A stretch of DNA of 40,624 bases from Magnetococcales bacterium HA3dbin3 (lineage in GTDB: Bacteria > Pseudomonadota > Magnetococcia > Magnetococcales > DC0425bin3). Positions within the stretch are counted from its first letter, which is position 1. Every line of letters begins with the position of its first letter. Position numbers and translations under genes: made by a program. The notes beneath the pieces are model-generated. The model made no database searches. It was not told where the DNA came from and saw only the letters and a list, made by a program, of their open reading frames with translations. Shown piece by piece: positions 14,243 to 22,977 of the stretch. The stretch is taken from positions 1 to 40,624 of the forward strand of contig PEAJ01000003.1 in NCBI GenBank assembly GCA_002753495.1, written 5' to 3'.

Positions 14243-14668
14243 ATGGCAATCGAGCGTACCTTTTCCATCATCAAACCGGATGCCGTGGCCAAAAATGTCA
14301 TCGGCCAGATCGTGGCCCGTTTCGAGGCCGCCGGCCTGCGGATTGTTGCCTCGCGCATGATCCACCTGACACGCGAGCAGGCTGGGGCGTTCTACGCCGT
14401 GCATAAGGGACGTCCCTTTTACGATGAGTTGACCGCCTACATGTGTTCCGGGCCGATCGTGGTTCAGGTTCTTGAGGGCGAAAATGCCATCAAGAAGAAC
14501 CGTGAGGTCATGGGGGCAACCGATCCGAAAAAGGCAGCGCCGGGAACCATTCGCGCCGATTTTGCCAGCGATGTTTCCGCCAACGCGGTTCACGGTTCCG
14601 ATGCACCGGAGACCGCAGCCCAGGAGATTGCCTTCTTCTTCAATGGTCTTGAGATTTGCCCGCGCTAG
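14243..14668 (+). CDS. ndk: Nucleoside diphosphate kinase
   Basis: [23 protein letters not shown]...[20 protein letters not shown]. Confidence 0.97.
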   Translation: MAIERTFSIIKPDAVAKNVIGQIVARFEAAGLRIVASRMIHLTREQAGAFYAVHKGRPFYDELTAYMCSGPIVVQVLEGENAIKKNREVMGATDPKKAAPGTIRADFASDVSANAVHGSDAPETAAQEIAFFFNGLEICPR

Positions 14669-15729
14669 GAATCCGCCTGACGGGCCTTTCCAGGGCGGAG
14701 CTGACCGAACTCGTTGCCGGATGGGGGGAAAAACCTTATCGGGTTCGGCAGCTCTGGTCCTGGATCTACGTGCGTCTCGCCTCGGAGTGGGACGCCATGA
14801 GCGACCTTTCCAAGGATTTTCGTCGCCGTTTGGCGGAGAGCTGTGCCCCGATGCGACCGCTGCCGGTGACGCATCAGGTGGCGGCTGATGGCACCGAAAA
14901 GTGGCTTTTGCAGCTCCAGGATGGCCAGACGATCGAGACGGTGTTCATCCCGGAGGAGGGGCGAGGCACCCTCTGCGTTTCGTCACAGGCGGGTTGCAGC
15001 CTGAATTGCAGTTTCTGCCATACTGGCGCTCAGGGTTTCAGCCGCAATTTGACGGCAGCGGAGATTGTCGAACAGGTGTTGTTTTGCCGGCAGGATCTGG
15101 CCCAGCGTGATCGGCGGTTAACCAACATCGTCCTCATGGGGATGGGCGAACCCCTTTACAATTACGATGCCGTCGCCAAGGCGGTACACATCCTGATGGA
15201 CGACGCCGGTGTCGCCATTGGCACACGCAAAATAACCCTCTCCACTGCCGGGGTGGTGCCGCGTTTGCACGCGGTCGGACGCGAACTGGGCGTCAATCTT
15301 GCCATCTCTCTCCATGCCGTCCGCGACGACCTCCGCGATCAATTGGTGCCCCTCAATCGCAAATACAACCTCGCTGCGTTGCGACAGGCCCTGCTCGACT
15401 ACCCCCTGAAGGGAAGCCGACGCATCACCTGGGAGTATGTCCTGCTTTCCGGAGTCAACGACACCCCGGACGATGCCCGGGAGATGGCGCGCTATCTGCG
15501 CGGCATTCCCTCCAAGGTCAATTTGATCCCCTTCAACCCCTGGCCGGGCTGCCCGTATGAGCCGGCGCCGGCGGAGCGCATGCTCCGTTTCCAGGAGATC
15601 CTGCATCAGGCAGGCTATGTGACGGTGATCCGCGACAGCCGCGGTGCCGATATCGCCGCCGCCTGTGGGCAACTGAAGGGGATGCTTCCCGGGGCGCGTT
15701 CGCGCGTTCATGCCCCCGCCGACGTGTAG
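14656..15729 (+). CDS. rlmN: 23S rRNA (adenine2503-C2)-methyltransferase
   Basis: 357 aa, radical-SAM [59 protein letters not shown] start overlapping ndk. Confidence 0.95.
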   Translation: MPALGIRLTGLSRAELTELVAGWGEKPYRVRQLWSWIYVRLASEWDAMSDLSKDFRRRLAESCAPMRPLPVTHQVAADGTEKWLLQLQDGQTIETVFIPEEGRGTLCVSSQAGCSLNCSFCHTGAQGFSRNLTAAEIVEQVLFCRQDLAQRDRRLTNIVLMGMGEPLYNYDAVAKAVHILMDDAGVAIGTRKITLSTAGVVPRLHAVGRELGVNLAISLHAVRDDLRDQLVPLNRKYNLAALRQALLDYPLKGSRRITWEYVLLSGVNDTPDDAREMARYLRGIPSKVNLIPFNPWPGCPYEPAPAERMLRFQEILHQAGYVTVIRDSRGADIAAACGQLKGMLPGARSRVHAPADV

Positions 15730-15818
15730 CCTTGCCCCTTGTCGAGTCTGTTCGGCATGGTGTCCGCTGGATTGGCATTCGGGCGCGCGCGCAGGTCGCA
15801 CGGTCGATTGCAGGCACA

Positions 15819-17483
15819 TCAAGCCAACGCCGCCGGAAGGGACTGGCCCAGTGCGGGGGCGTGGTGGCTTGAATCACGCTCGGCATCACCCAAATGAAGG
15901 GCGGCGGCCAGGAGTTTCCGCGTATAGGGGTGTTGCGGCTGGTCAAAAATTTCCCGCGTCGGGCGATATTCGACGATGCGCCCCTGGTGCATGACGGCAA
16001 CATCGTGCGCCATGGCGCGAATGACACGCAAATCATGGGAGATGAAAAGATAAGCCAGATGGTGATCCGCCTGCAGGCGCAGCAAGAGCTTGAGGATTTG
16101 CGCCTGTACCGAGAGGTCGAGGGCGCTGGTGGGTTCATCGAGGAGAAGCAGATCGGGTTTGAGGACCATGGCGCGGGCGATGGCGATGCGCTGGCGCTGC
16201 CCGCCGGAGAATTGATGCGGGTAGCGATCAAGGATCTCCCCGCTCAGGCCGACCTCCTCAAGCATGGCGACGATGCGGTTGCGCCTGCGTGCCGGATCGC
16301 TCTCCAGACGGTGAACCTTCAACCCCTCCTCAAGGCTCTGGGCAATGGTCAGGCGTGGCGACAGGGAGGAGACCGGATCCTGAAACACCACTTGCAGGCG
16401 ACGTCGCAGATATCGCAACTCAGAGCGTTTGGCTCGGGTCAGATCCTGACCATCGAAGAGAAGTTCCCCACCACCGGTATTGAGACGGAGCAGGGTCTCC
16501 CCGAGGGTACTCTTGCCGCTGCCGGATTCGCCAACCACGCCCAGGGTTTCACCACGATGCAGCGTCACATCTACCGCGTCGACTGCCTTGATCCAGGCCA
16601 CGGTACGCTGCAGCACCCCACGCCGGATCGGAAAGTGGCAGTGCATACCCCGGGCAGCGTAGAGAGGGGTCGCCGCTTGCGGACGTGGTGGCGGGTGAGT
16701 GGATGGAAGGCTTGCAAGCAGGGTGCGCGTGTAGGGGTGACTGGGGGCATGAAACAGTTGCCCGGTGGCCGCGCTCTCCACCACCTTGCCGGCACGCATG
16801 ACGCAAACCCGATCGGCCGCACGCTGCACCATCGGCAGATCATGCGTGATCAGGAGCAGGGCCATGCCCAAGTCGCATTGCAGATCACGCAAGAGGTCAA
16901 GTATTTGCGCCTGAATGGTGACATCGAGGGCGGTGGTCGGCTCATCGGCAATGAGCAGGGTTGGTCGACAGGCCAGCGCCATGGCAATCATCACCCGCTG
17001 CCGCTGCCCGCCAGAGAGCTGATGCGGATAGGCATCGAAAACGCGCGGTGGATCAACAATCCCGGTACGTTCGAGCAGGGCAAGGGCCGGTACCCGAATC
17101 GCCGTGGTGCTTAACCCCTGATGCTGCATCAATGGCTCCGCCAGTTGCCGCCCGATCGGATAGACCGGATTGAGCGCGGTCATCGGCTCCTGGAAGATCA
17201 TCGCCACCTTGTTGCCACGCAGACGACGCCACGCCGTCTCGTCCATCTTCAGCAGGGAGTCATCTGCAAAACGCAGCGTTTTTGCCACGTGCCTGGCACC
17301 CGGGGGAAGCAAGCCGAGAACAGCCAGCGCGGCCATGGTCTTGCCGCTGCCTGACTCTCCGACCAGCGCCAGGGTTTCGCCCGCGTCGACGTGAAACGAT
17401 ACCCCGTCGAGGGCGACGACTTCCCTGTCCCTGTCGCCAAAACGGACGGCCAGATCCTCCACTTGAAGCAGGGGGCGATGCAT
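15819..17483 (-). CDS. yejF: ABC transporter ATP-binding protein with two fused ATPase domains (YejF-like)
   Basis: 554 aa, two Walker A ([22 protein letters not shown]) and two [16 protein letters not shown] signatures. Confidence 0.88.
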   Translation of the reverse strand: MHRPLLQVEDLAVRFGDRDREVVALDGVSFHVDAGETLALVGESGSGKTMAALAVLGLLPPGARHVAKTLRFADDSLLKMDETAWRRLRGNKVAMIFQEPMTALNPVYPIGRQLAEPLMQHQGLSTTAIRVPALALLERTGIVDPPRVFDAYPHQLSGGQRQRVMIAMALACRPTLLIADEPTTALDVTIQAQILDLLRDLQCDLGMALLLITHDLPMVQRAADRVCVMRAGKVVESAATGQLFHAPSHPYTRTLLASLPSTHPPPRPQAATPLYAARGMHCHFPIRRGVLQRTVAWIKAVDAVDVTLHRGETLGVVGESGSGKSTLGETLLRLNTGGGELLFDGQDLTRAKRSELRYLRRRLQVVFQDPVSSLSPRLTIAQSLEEGLKVHRLESDPARRRNRIVAMLEEVGLSGEILDRYPHQFSGGQRQRIAIARAMVLKPDLLLLDEPTSALDLSVQAQILKLLLRLQADHHLAYLFISHDLRVIRAMAHDVAVMHQGRIVEYRPTREIFDQPQHPYTRKLLAAALHLGDAERDSSHHAPALGQSLPAALA

Positions 17484-17522
17484 GCAACCTTCACCTGTCT
17501 GGACGACGTGATAAAAAAACGA

Positions 17523-18563
17523 TTAACTTCCCAGCTCTTGCCGGGGATCCATCGCGTCGCGCAAGGCTTCGCCGATAAAATTGAGCAACAGAAGAACCAC
17601 CACCAGAACCACAAAGGTGGAAAGGGAGAGCCACCAGGCGTCGATGTTCTCCTTGCCCTGGCGCAACAGTTCGCCGAGACTCGGGGTGGTTGGTGGCACG
17701 CCCAGCCCGAGAAAGTCAAGGCTGGTCAGCGCCATGAACGCCTCCGAAATCCGAAACGGCAGAAAGGTGATGACCGGTGTCAGGGCGTTTGGCAGCAAGT
17801 GTCGCCCCATGATCGCCAGGTCGGACACCCCCATGGCCTGCGCCGCCTTGACGTAGACCATGTTGCGCGAACGCAAAAACTCCGCGCGCACGTAATCCGA
17901 CAGACCAATCCAACCAAAAAGCGAGAGCAAAACCAAAAGCAGCCCCAATGTCGGCGTGAACATGCTCGCAAAGATGATCAACAGGTACAGCTCGGGCATG
18001 CTGCCCCAGACTTCGATGAACCTCTGCAACGACAGGTCGACCCGACCGCCGAAATAGCCCTGGATCGCCCCGGCCAGGGTGCCCAAAACCACACCAATGG
18101 CGGTCAGGGCCAGGGCGAAGAGCACCGACAGGCGAAAACCGTAAATCAGCCGCGCCAATACGTCGCGACCGCGATCGTCGGTGCCGAGGAGATTTTCGCG
18201 CGAAGGGGGGGCCGGCGAAGGACGCGAGAGCTGGGTGTTGATCGAGCGGTAGCTGTGCGGGTTCAGAGGGAAAATGACGCGATTGCCGGCCGATTGCAGT
18301 TGCCCCAGAATGAAAGGATCCCGATAATCAGCCTCCGTTTCGAGAAAACCACCAAAGCGGGTTTCCGGATAGGTGACAAACAGTGGAAACAGCCATGTCC
18401 CCTGGTAGCGCACGATCAATGGCCGATCGTTGGAAAGAACCTCGGCGAAGAGGGAAAACCCAAACAGGATGCCAAAAATCCAAAGGGAGACGTATCCCCT
18501 GCGGTGCTTTTTGAAGAGCCGCCAGCGACGTTGAGTCAGTGGTGAAGGGTTCCAGGGGCGCAT
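17523..18563 (-). CDS. yejE: ABC transporter permease (YejE-like)
   Basis: 346 aa, LFAEVLSNDRPLIVRYQGTWLFP, LGTDDRGRDVLARLIYGFRLSV. Confidence 0.88.
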   Translation of the reverse strand: MRPWNPSPLTQRRWRLFKKHRRGYVSLWIFGILFGFSLFAEVLSNDRPLIVRYQGTWLFPLFVTYPETRFGGFLETEADYRDPFILGQLQSAGNRVIFPLNPHSYRSINTQLSRPSPAPPSRENLLGTDDRGRDVLARLIYGFRLSVLFALALTAIGVVLGTLAGAIQGYFGGRVDLSLQRFIEVWGSMPELYLLIIFASMFTPTLGLLLVLLSLFGWIGLSDYVRAEFLRSRNMVYVKAAQAMGVSDLAIMGRHLLPNALTPVITFLPFRISEAFMALTSLDFLGLGVPPTTPSLGELLRQGKENIDAWWLSLSTFVVLVVVLLLLNFIGEALRDAMDPRQELGS

Positions 18564-18652
18564 GCGGCGATTATAACGGCTCTCGACAGGTTGCAGCAGG
18601 TATCTTGTGTGCCAGGTGGATGGGTTGATCGCGGGATTTGGGAGACAACAGC

Positions 18653-20329
18653 ATGGAGAACAAAAGGAAAAAGGGTCTTGACATCACGTTGCGCTGGGGG
18701 CTGGGGAGCGCCTTTGTTGGTCTGTCCCTGCTGACTCTGTTTCTCTTCGGGTTGGTCACCCACCTCATGGTTCATACCTCGGCCAAGGAGGAGTTTCGGA
18801 ATTGTCTTTTTGAGGCAACCGGCATTGCCGCTCTGGTGGTTGATGCTCGTCTGCATAGCTCCATTCACGGTCCCACCGACGAATCCAGCGAGGCCTATCT
18901 GGCCATTCAGCGTCAATTGCGGCGCGTGCGCAACGTTTCCGGTGAAATCCAGTCCATTCATACCCTACGCAAGGAGCCGAGTGGTCGGATCATCTTTGCT
19001 GTCGATGCAACGCAGGGTGCTGATCGCACCAACCATGTCGGTCATCCGCGTGAGAAGGTCACGCCGGCGATGCTTGCGGCGTTCGAGAAACCCTATCGTG
19101 TTACAGTCGAGCAGGAGTTTCACACCGACAAGGCGGGGACGACCCTCTCCAGCTACGCCCCGATCTTCAATACCGATGGCTCCCTGGAGGCGGTCCTCGC
19201 CATTGTCATCAACGCCCAAAAAATCGCTGGTTACGAGAGCGACTACATCTACACCCTTTGCACGATCATCTTCGTTTCGACCCTCGTCGCGATGGTTCTG
19301 GGATTTCTCTTCTCGCGCCGTATCAGCAAACCTTTGCTGGCCCTGGAGCAGGACATGGCGCGGATCCAGCGGTTTGATCTCGATCACAAACCCGAGGTTG
19401 ACTCCCGTGTGCGCGAGATTGTCATGATGAAGTCGACGGTCGACAACATGAAGAACAGTCTGCGCTCCTTCAAGAAATATGTTCCCGCTGATTTGGTGGC
19501 GGAGTTGATTCTGTTGCGCAAGGAGGCGGTTCTGGGGGCGGAAAAGCGGGAGATGACCATCTTTTTTTCCGATATTGCCGGCTTCACTACGATATCCGAG
19601 CAGGTCTCTCCGGAGGTGTTGTCCGAGCGTCTGGGGGTCTATTTCGAGGGGATGACCAGCACCATCTTGCGGCAGCGTGGGACAGTGGATAAGTTCATTG
19701 GCGATGCGATCATGGCCTTCTGGGGGGCGCCGGGATTGCTCGCGACCCATGCCGAAGCGGGGTGTCGCGCGGCCCTGGCCTGTCAGCGTCTGCTTGCCGA
19801 ACAGGCGCCGGCATGGAGCCAGGCTGGATTTCCCGCGTTTCCCACGCGCATGGGACTGTGCAGTGGCGAGGTCATTGTTGGCAACATGGGATACAAGGAT
19901 CGTCTGAGTTACACGGTCATCGGCGATACCGTCAACCTCGCCAGCAGGCTGGAGAGTTTGAATAAATATTACGGTACGCGCATCGTGATTGGTGAAAGCA
20001 CGCAGGCACAGGTGGATGCCAGCATGGTGACCCGGTTTCTGGATGTGGTGGCCGTCAAGGGCAAGAGCCAGGGCGTACGTATCTACGAACTGGTGGAGGA
20101 GCGGGACCGAGTGACGCCCGAGGAGTTGCAATTTGTCAATCGCTACAATGACGGTATGCGTCTTTATCTCGATCGTCAGTGGCAACAGGCGGCGGAGCTC
20201 TTTTCGGCTTGTCTTGGGGAGCGGCCTCAGGACCAGCCTGCGGGCATGTTGCTCACGCGCTGTCGAGAGCACGCCATTCAATCGCCCCCCGCTGACTGGT
20301 GTGGCGTGACAATCATGAAGGAGAAGTGA
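18653..20329 (+). CDS. Membrane class III adenylate/guanylate cyclase with periplasmic sensor region and HAMP linker
   Basis: N-terminal TM, second TM SDYIYTLCTIIFVSTLVAMVLGFLFSRRISKPLLALE; cyclase motifs MTIFFSDIAGFTTISEQ, DKFIGDAIMAFWGAP, YTVIGDTVNLASRLE. Confidence 0.88.
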   Translation: MENKRKKGLDITLRWGLGSAFVGLSLLTLFLFGLVTHLMVHTSAKEEFRNCLFEATGIAALVVDARLHSSIHGPTDESSEAYLAIQRQLRRVRNVSGEIQSIHTLRKEPSGRIIFAVDATQGADRTNHVGHPREKVTPAMLAAFEKPYRVTVEQEFHTDKAGTTLSSYAPIFNTDGSLEAVLAIVINAQKIAGYESDYIYTLCTIIFVSTLVAMVLGFLFSRRISKPLLALEQDMARIQRFDLDHKPEVDSRVREIVMMKSTVDNMKNSLRSFKKYVPADLVAELILLRKEAVLGAEKREMTIFFSDIAGFTTISEQVSPEVLSERLGVYFEGMTSTILRQRGTVDKFIGDAIMAFWGAPGLLATHAEAGCRAALACQRLLAEQAPAWSQAGFPAFPTRMGLCSGEVIVGNMGYKDRLSYTVIGDTVNLASRLESLNKYYGTRIVIGESTQAQVDASMVTRFLDVVAVKGKSQGVRIYELVEERDRVTPEELQFVNRYNDGMRLYLDRQWQQAAELFSACLGERPQDQPAGMLLTRCREHAIQSPPADWCGVTIMKEK

Positions 20330-22380
20330 CCGTGGTGGCACGATACCTGTCGGCGATTCTCGTTCTTGGCACGTTGTTTGTCGGTGGCTGTCTGGTCAGT
20401 TGGAGAAAGTGGGCGGACATTACGGTCGACTATGGCCGCAGTCTGTACATTCCCTGGCGCATGAACGAAGGGGAGGTGCTCTATCGTGACCTCGATGCCA
20501 TCTTTGGTCCCCTCTCCCACGCCTTTCATGCCTGGCTGTTTCGGATCTTTGAAACCTCGTTCATGACCCTTGTCGTGCCGAATTTGATAGGGATTATTCT
20601 CCTTGCCGCCTGCATTTTCCATTTTTTCCGACGCCATACACTACCCATTTCCGACCAGTCCACGGGATTGTTTGTGGGTACCCTGGTTTCCTCCGTGTTT
20701 TTGGCGGTGTTTGCTTTTGGCCACTACGCCTGGATGGGCAACTTCAACTACGTTACGCCCTACAGTCCGGAGGCGGTTCATGGAACAATTCTGCTCACCT
20801 TTATGGTCACCCTTGGTGCGTCGACGCTGGGGAATCCGGGGCGAATCCGGCTTCTGGTTTGGCTGATGGGGGGGGTGTGTGGTCTGATTTTCATGACCCG
20901 CGTGGATATGACCCTGGCGGCGTTGATGATTGTGGCGGTCTACATGCTGCTTGCCTGGCGTGCCCCGGCGCATCGGGTACTTGGGCTTTCCCCGCGCGTT
21001 GCCCTGTTCGCGGGCGGTGTGGTCACGGCGATACTGGTTGTTTACGTGATGATTGGCCAGTTTCCGTTGGCCTATATCTGGCATGACATCAACGTATTGC
21101 TCGTGCGGGGTCGCATCGACAAAAACCCCTTCTACGCCACGGTGATGGGAACCGATAATTGGCAGGGTAATCTCTGGGTGATGACGAAAAACATGTTTGT
21201 CTACCTGGCCCTGATTGTTGGCACGGCCATGGTCTACCGTGCCCCGCCGGCGGCCATGGGCGTGGGGGGGAAATTGGTGTATGTGGTGGCGGGGCTCTTT
21301 CCCATGCTTATGGTAACGCTGTGGATCTGGGAGATGTTTCCCATCTCCGGGCTTGCATTAATCTGCCTGTTGCCGATCGTTGGTCTGGTCTGGTCGACTT
21401 ATCGCTCCCCGCCTGTGGTGGGAAGGGTCGAGGGATGGCTGCGCAAGGCGGCAAGTCTGGTTCCCATGCTTGTGGCGGCGCTGTGGATCCTGCTGACTCC
21501 CCCTACGCCATTCCTTAAGTTATTGTTGCTTTCCATCCCGCTCCTGGTCCTGATGATGGCCGGGATGTTCCTGGTTGCCCTCTTGCGCCCGCGAGAGAAA
21601 CAGGGGTTTGACGGGGAAGGGGCCGTCCCCTGGTTGCTTTGGGCAACCTTCTCCTTTGCCCTGTTGCTGAAGGTGCCTTTTAATGCCCGTATTTTTCATT
21701 ACGGCTTTATCCATGTCATGCCCGCAACCCTTCTGCTGGTCGCATTTCTGGTCGGCCACCTGCCAGCGTGGCTGCGAGCGCTTGGATTGAACGATCGACA
21801 TTTTCGTTTGGTCATGACCGTGCTGATTGTCTTGACATCGGCGCGCCTTGTGAGTTTGGGTTACAGCCTTTATGCGAAAAAAGACTTTCCGGTTGGAGAG
21901 GGGCAAGATCAGATGTTTGTTTATTCGCCGAAGAACGATGCACGCGGCGAGGTGATCGGCAACTTTCTTGCCTGGATGAAAGAACGCGCAGCACCGAATG
22001 CCACGTTTGTCGTGGTCCCTGAAGGGGTGATGTTGAATTACCTTGCCCGGCGCAAGACTGTAACCCCGTCCATGTCATTTCTCCCTCTCGAGTTGCTGCG
22101 CATTCCTGAGGAACAGCAAATTGCTTATTTTGAGCAACGTCCGCCGGATTATTTTGTCGTGATCAAGCGAACACTCAAGGAGTATAGCCTGCCAGGTTTT
22201 GGCGAAAGTCCGAAGCTTGGGCAAAAAATGATGAGCTGGATTCACGGTCATTACAGCCAGCTGGCGTTTCTGGAACCGAAAAATGAGGATCCCGGCAAGT
22301 TTTGGATCCGGATTCTTGGCAGAAAGGAATCCCCTTATAACACGAAGCAAGGTGAAACCGGCATTCGCGGAACACAGTGA
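19761..22380 (+). repeat. Tandem duplication unit 1 (cyclase 3' half plus GT-C gene)
   Basis: Aligns to 22409..25028 at a constant 2648-bp offset at the start, the gene junction and the end. Confidence 0.9.
20332..22380 (+). CDS. Polytopic membrane protein, GT-C/GT39-like glycosyltransferase, copy 1
   Basis: Many TM segments; N-terminal DYGRSLYIPWRMNEGEVLYRDLDAIFGPLSHAFHAWLF resembles the GT-C family; GTG start with AAGGAG upstream. Confidence 0.65.
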   Translation: MVARYLSAILVLGTLFVGGCLVSWRKWADITVDYGRSLYIPWRMNEGEVLYRDLDAIFGPLSHAFHAWLFRIFETSFMTLVVPNLIGIILLAACIFHFFRRHTLPISDQSTGLFVGTLVSSVFLAVFAFGHYAWMGNFNYVTPYSPEAVHGTILLTFMVTLGASTLGNPGRIRLLVWLMGGVCGLIFMTRVDMTLAALMIVAVYMLLAWRAPAHRVLGLSPRVALFAGGVVTAILVVYVMIGQFPLAYIWHDINVLLVRGRIDKNPFYATVMGTDNWQGNLWVMTKNMFVYLALIVGTAMVYRAPPAAMGVGGKLVYVVAGLFPMLMVTLWIWEMFPISGLALICLLPIVGLVWSTYRSPPVVGRVEGWLRKAASLVPMLVAALWILLTPPTPFLKLLLLSIPLLVLMMAGMFLVALLRPREKQGFDGEGAVPWLLWATFSFALLLKVPFNARIFHYGFIHVMPATLLLVAFLVGHLPAWLRALGLNDRHFRLVMTVLIVLTSARLVSLGYSLYAKKDFPVGEGQDQMFVYSPKNDARGEVIGNFLAWMKERAAPNATFVVVPEGVMLNYLARRKTVTPSMSFLPLELLRIPEEQQIAYFEQRPPDYFVVIKRTLKEYSLPGFGESPKLGQKMMSWIHGHYSQLAFLEPKNEDPGKFWIRILGRKESPYNTKQGETGIRGTQ

Positions 22381-22383
22381 CGA

Positions 22384-22977
22384 ATGGGCGTGTGGTGTGG
22401 TGGTACGAGGTGTTATGCCGCCCTGGCCTGTCAGCGTCTGCTTGCCGAACAGGCACCGGCGTGGAGCCAAGCTAGATTTCCCGCGTTTCCCACACACATG
22501 GGGCTGTGCAGTGGCGAGGTCATTGTTGGCAACATGGGGTACAAGGATTGCCTGAGTTACACGGTCATCGGCGATACCGTCAACCTTGCCAGCAGGTTGG
22601 AAAGTTTGAACAAGTACTATGGTACGCGCATCGTGATTGGTGAAAGCACGCAGGCACAGGTGGATGCCAGCATGGTGACCCGGTTTCTGGATGTGGTGGC
22701 CGTCAAGGGGAAGAGTCAGGGCGTGCGTATCTACGAGCTGGTGGAGGAACGGGGTCGGGTGACAGCCGAGGCGTTGCAATTTGTCGAGCGCTACAATGAC
22801 GGTATGCGTTTTTATCTTGACCGTCAGTGGCAGCGGGCGGCAGGGCTTTTTTCGGCCTGTCTTGAGGAGCGGCCCCAGGATCGGCCTGCGGACATGTTGC
22901 TTGTCCGTTGTCGGGAGTACGAAGTTCAATCGCCTCCCACGGACTGGCGTGGTGTGACGATCATGAAGGAGAAGTGA
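22384..22977 (+). pseudogene. N-terminally truncated duplicate of the cyclase (C-terminal half only)
   Basis: ACQRLLAEQAPAWSQARFPAFPTHMGLCSGEVIVGNMGYKDCLSYTVIGDTVNLASRLESLNKYYGTRI matches 18653..20329 but lacks sensor, TM, HAMP and both metal-binding motif regions. Confidence 0.8.

Noticed and set aside
15894-17114. 406-aa plus-strand ORF opposite yejF
   Set aside because: Antisense shadow of an ABC ATPase with clear motifs.
17391-18545. 384-aa plus-strand ORF opposite yejE
   Set aside because: Antisense shadow; Q/R/H-rich with no domain signal.
18965-20341. 458-aa minus-strand ORF opposite the cyclase (and its duplicate 22075..22989)
   Set aside because: Appears in both duplicate copies only because the sense strand is duplicated; no independent coding evidence.
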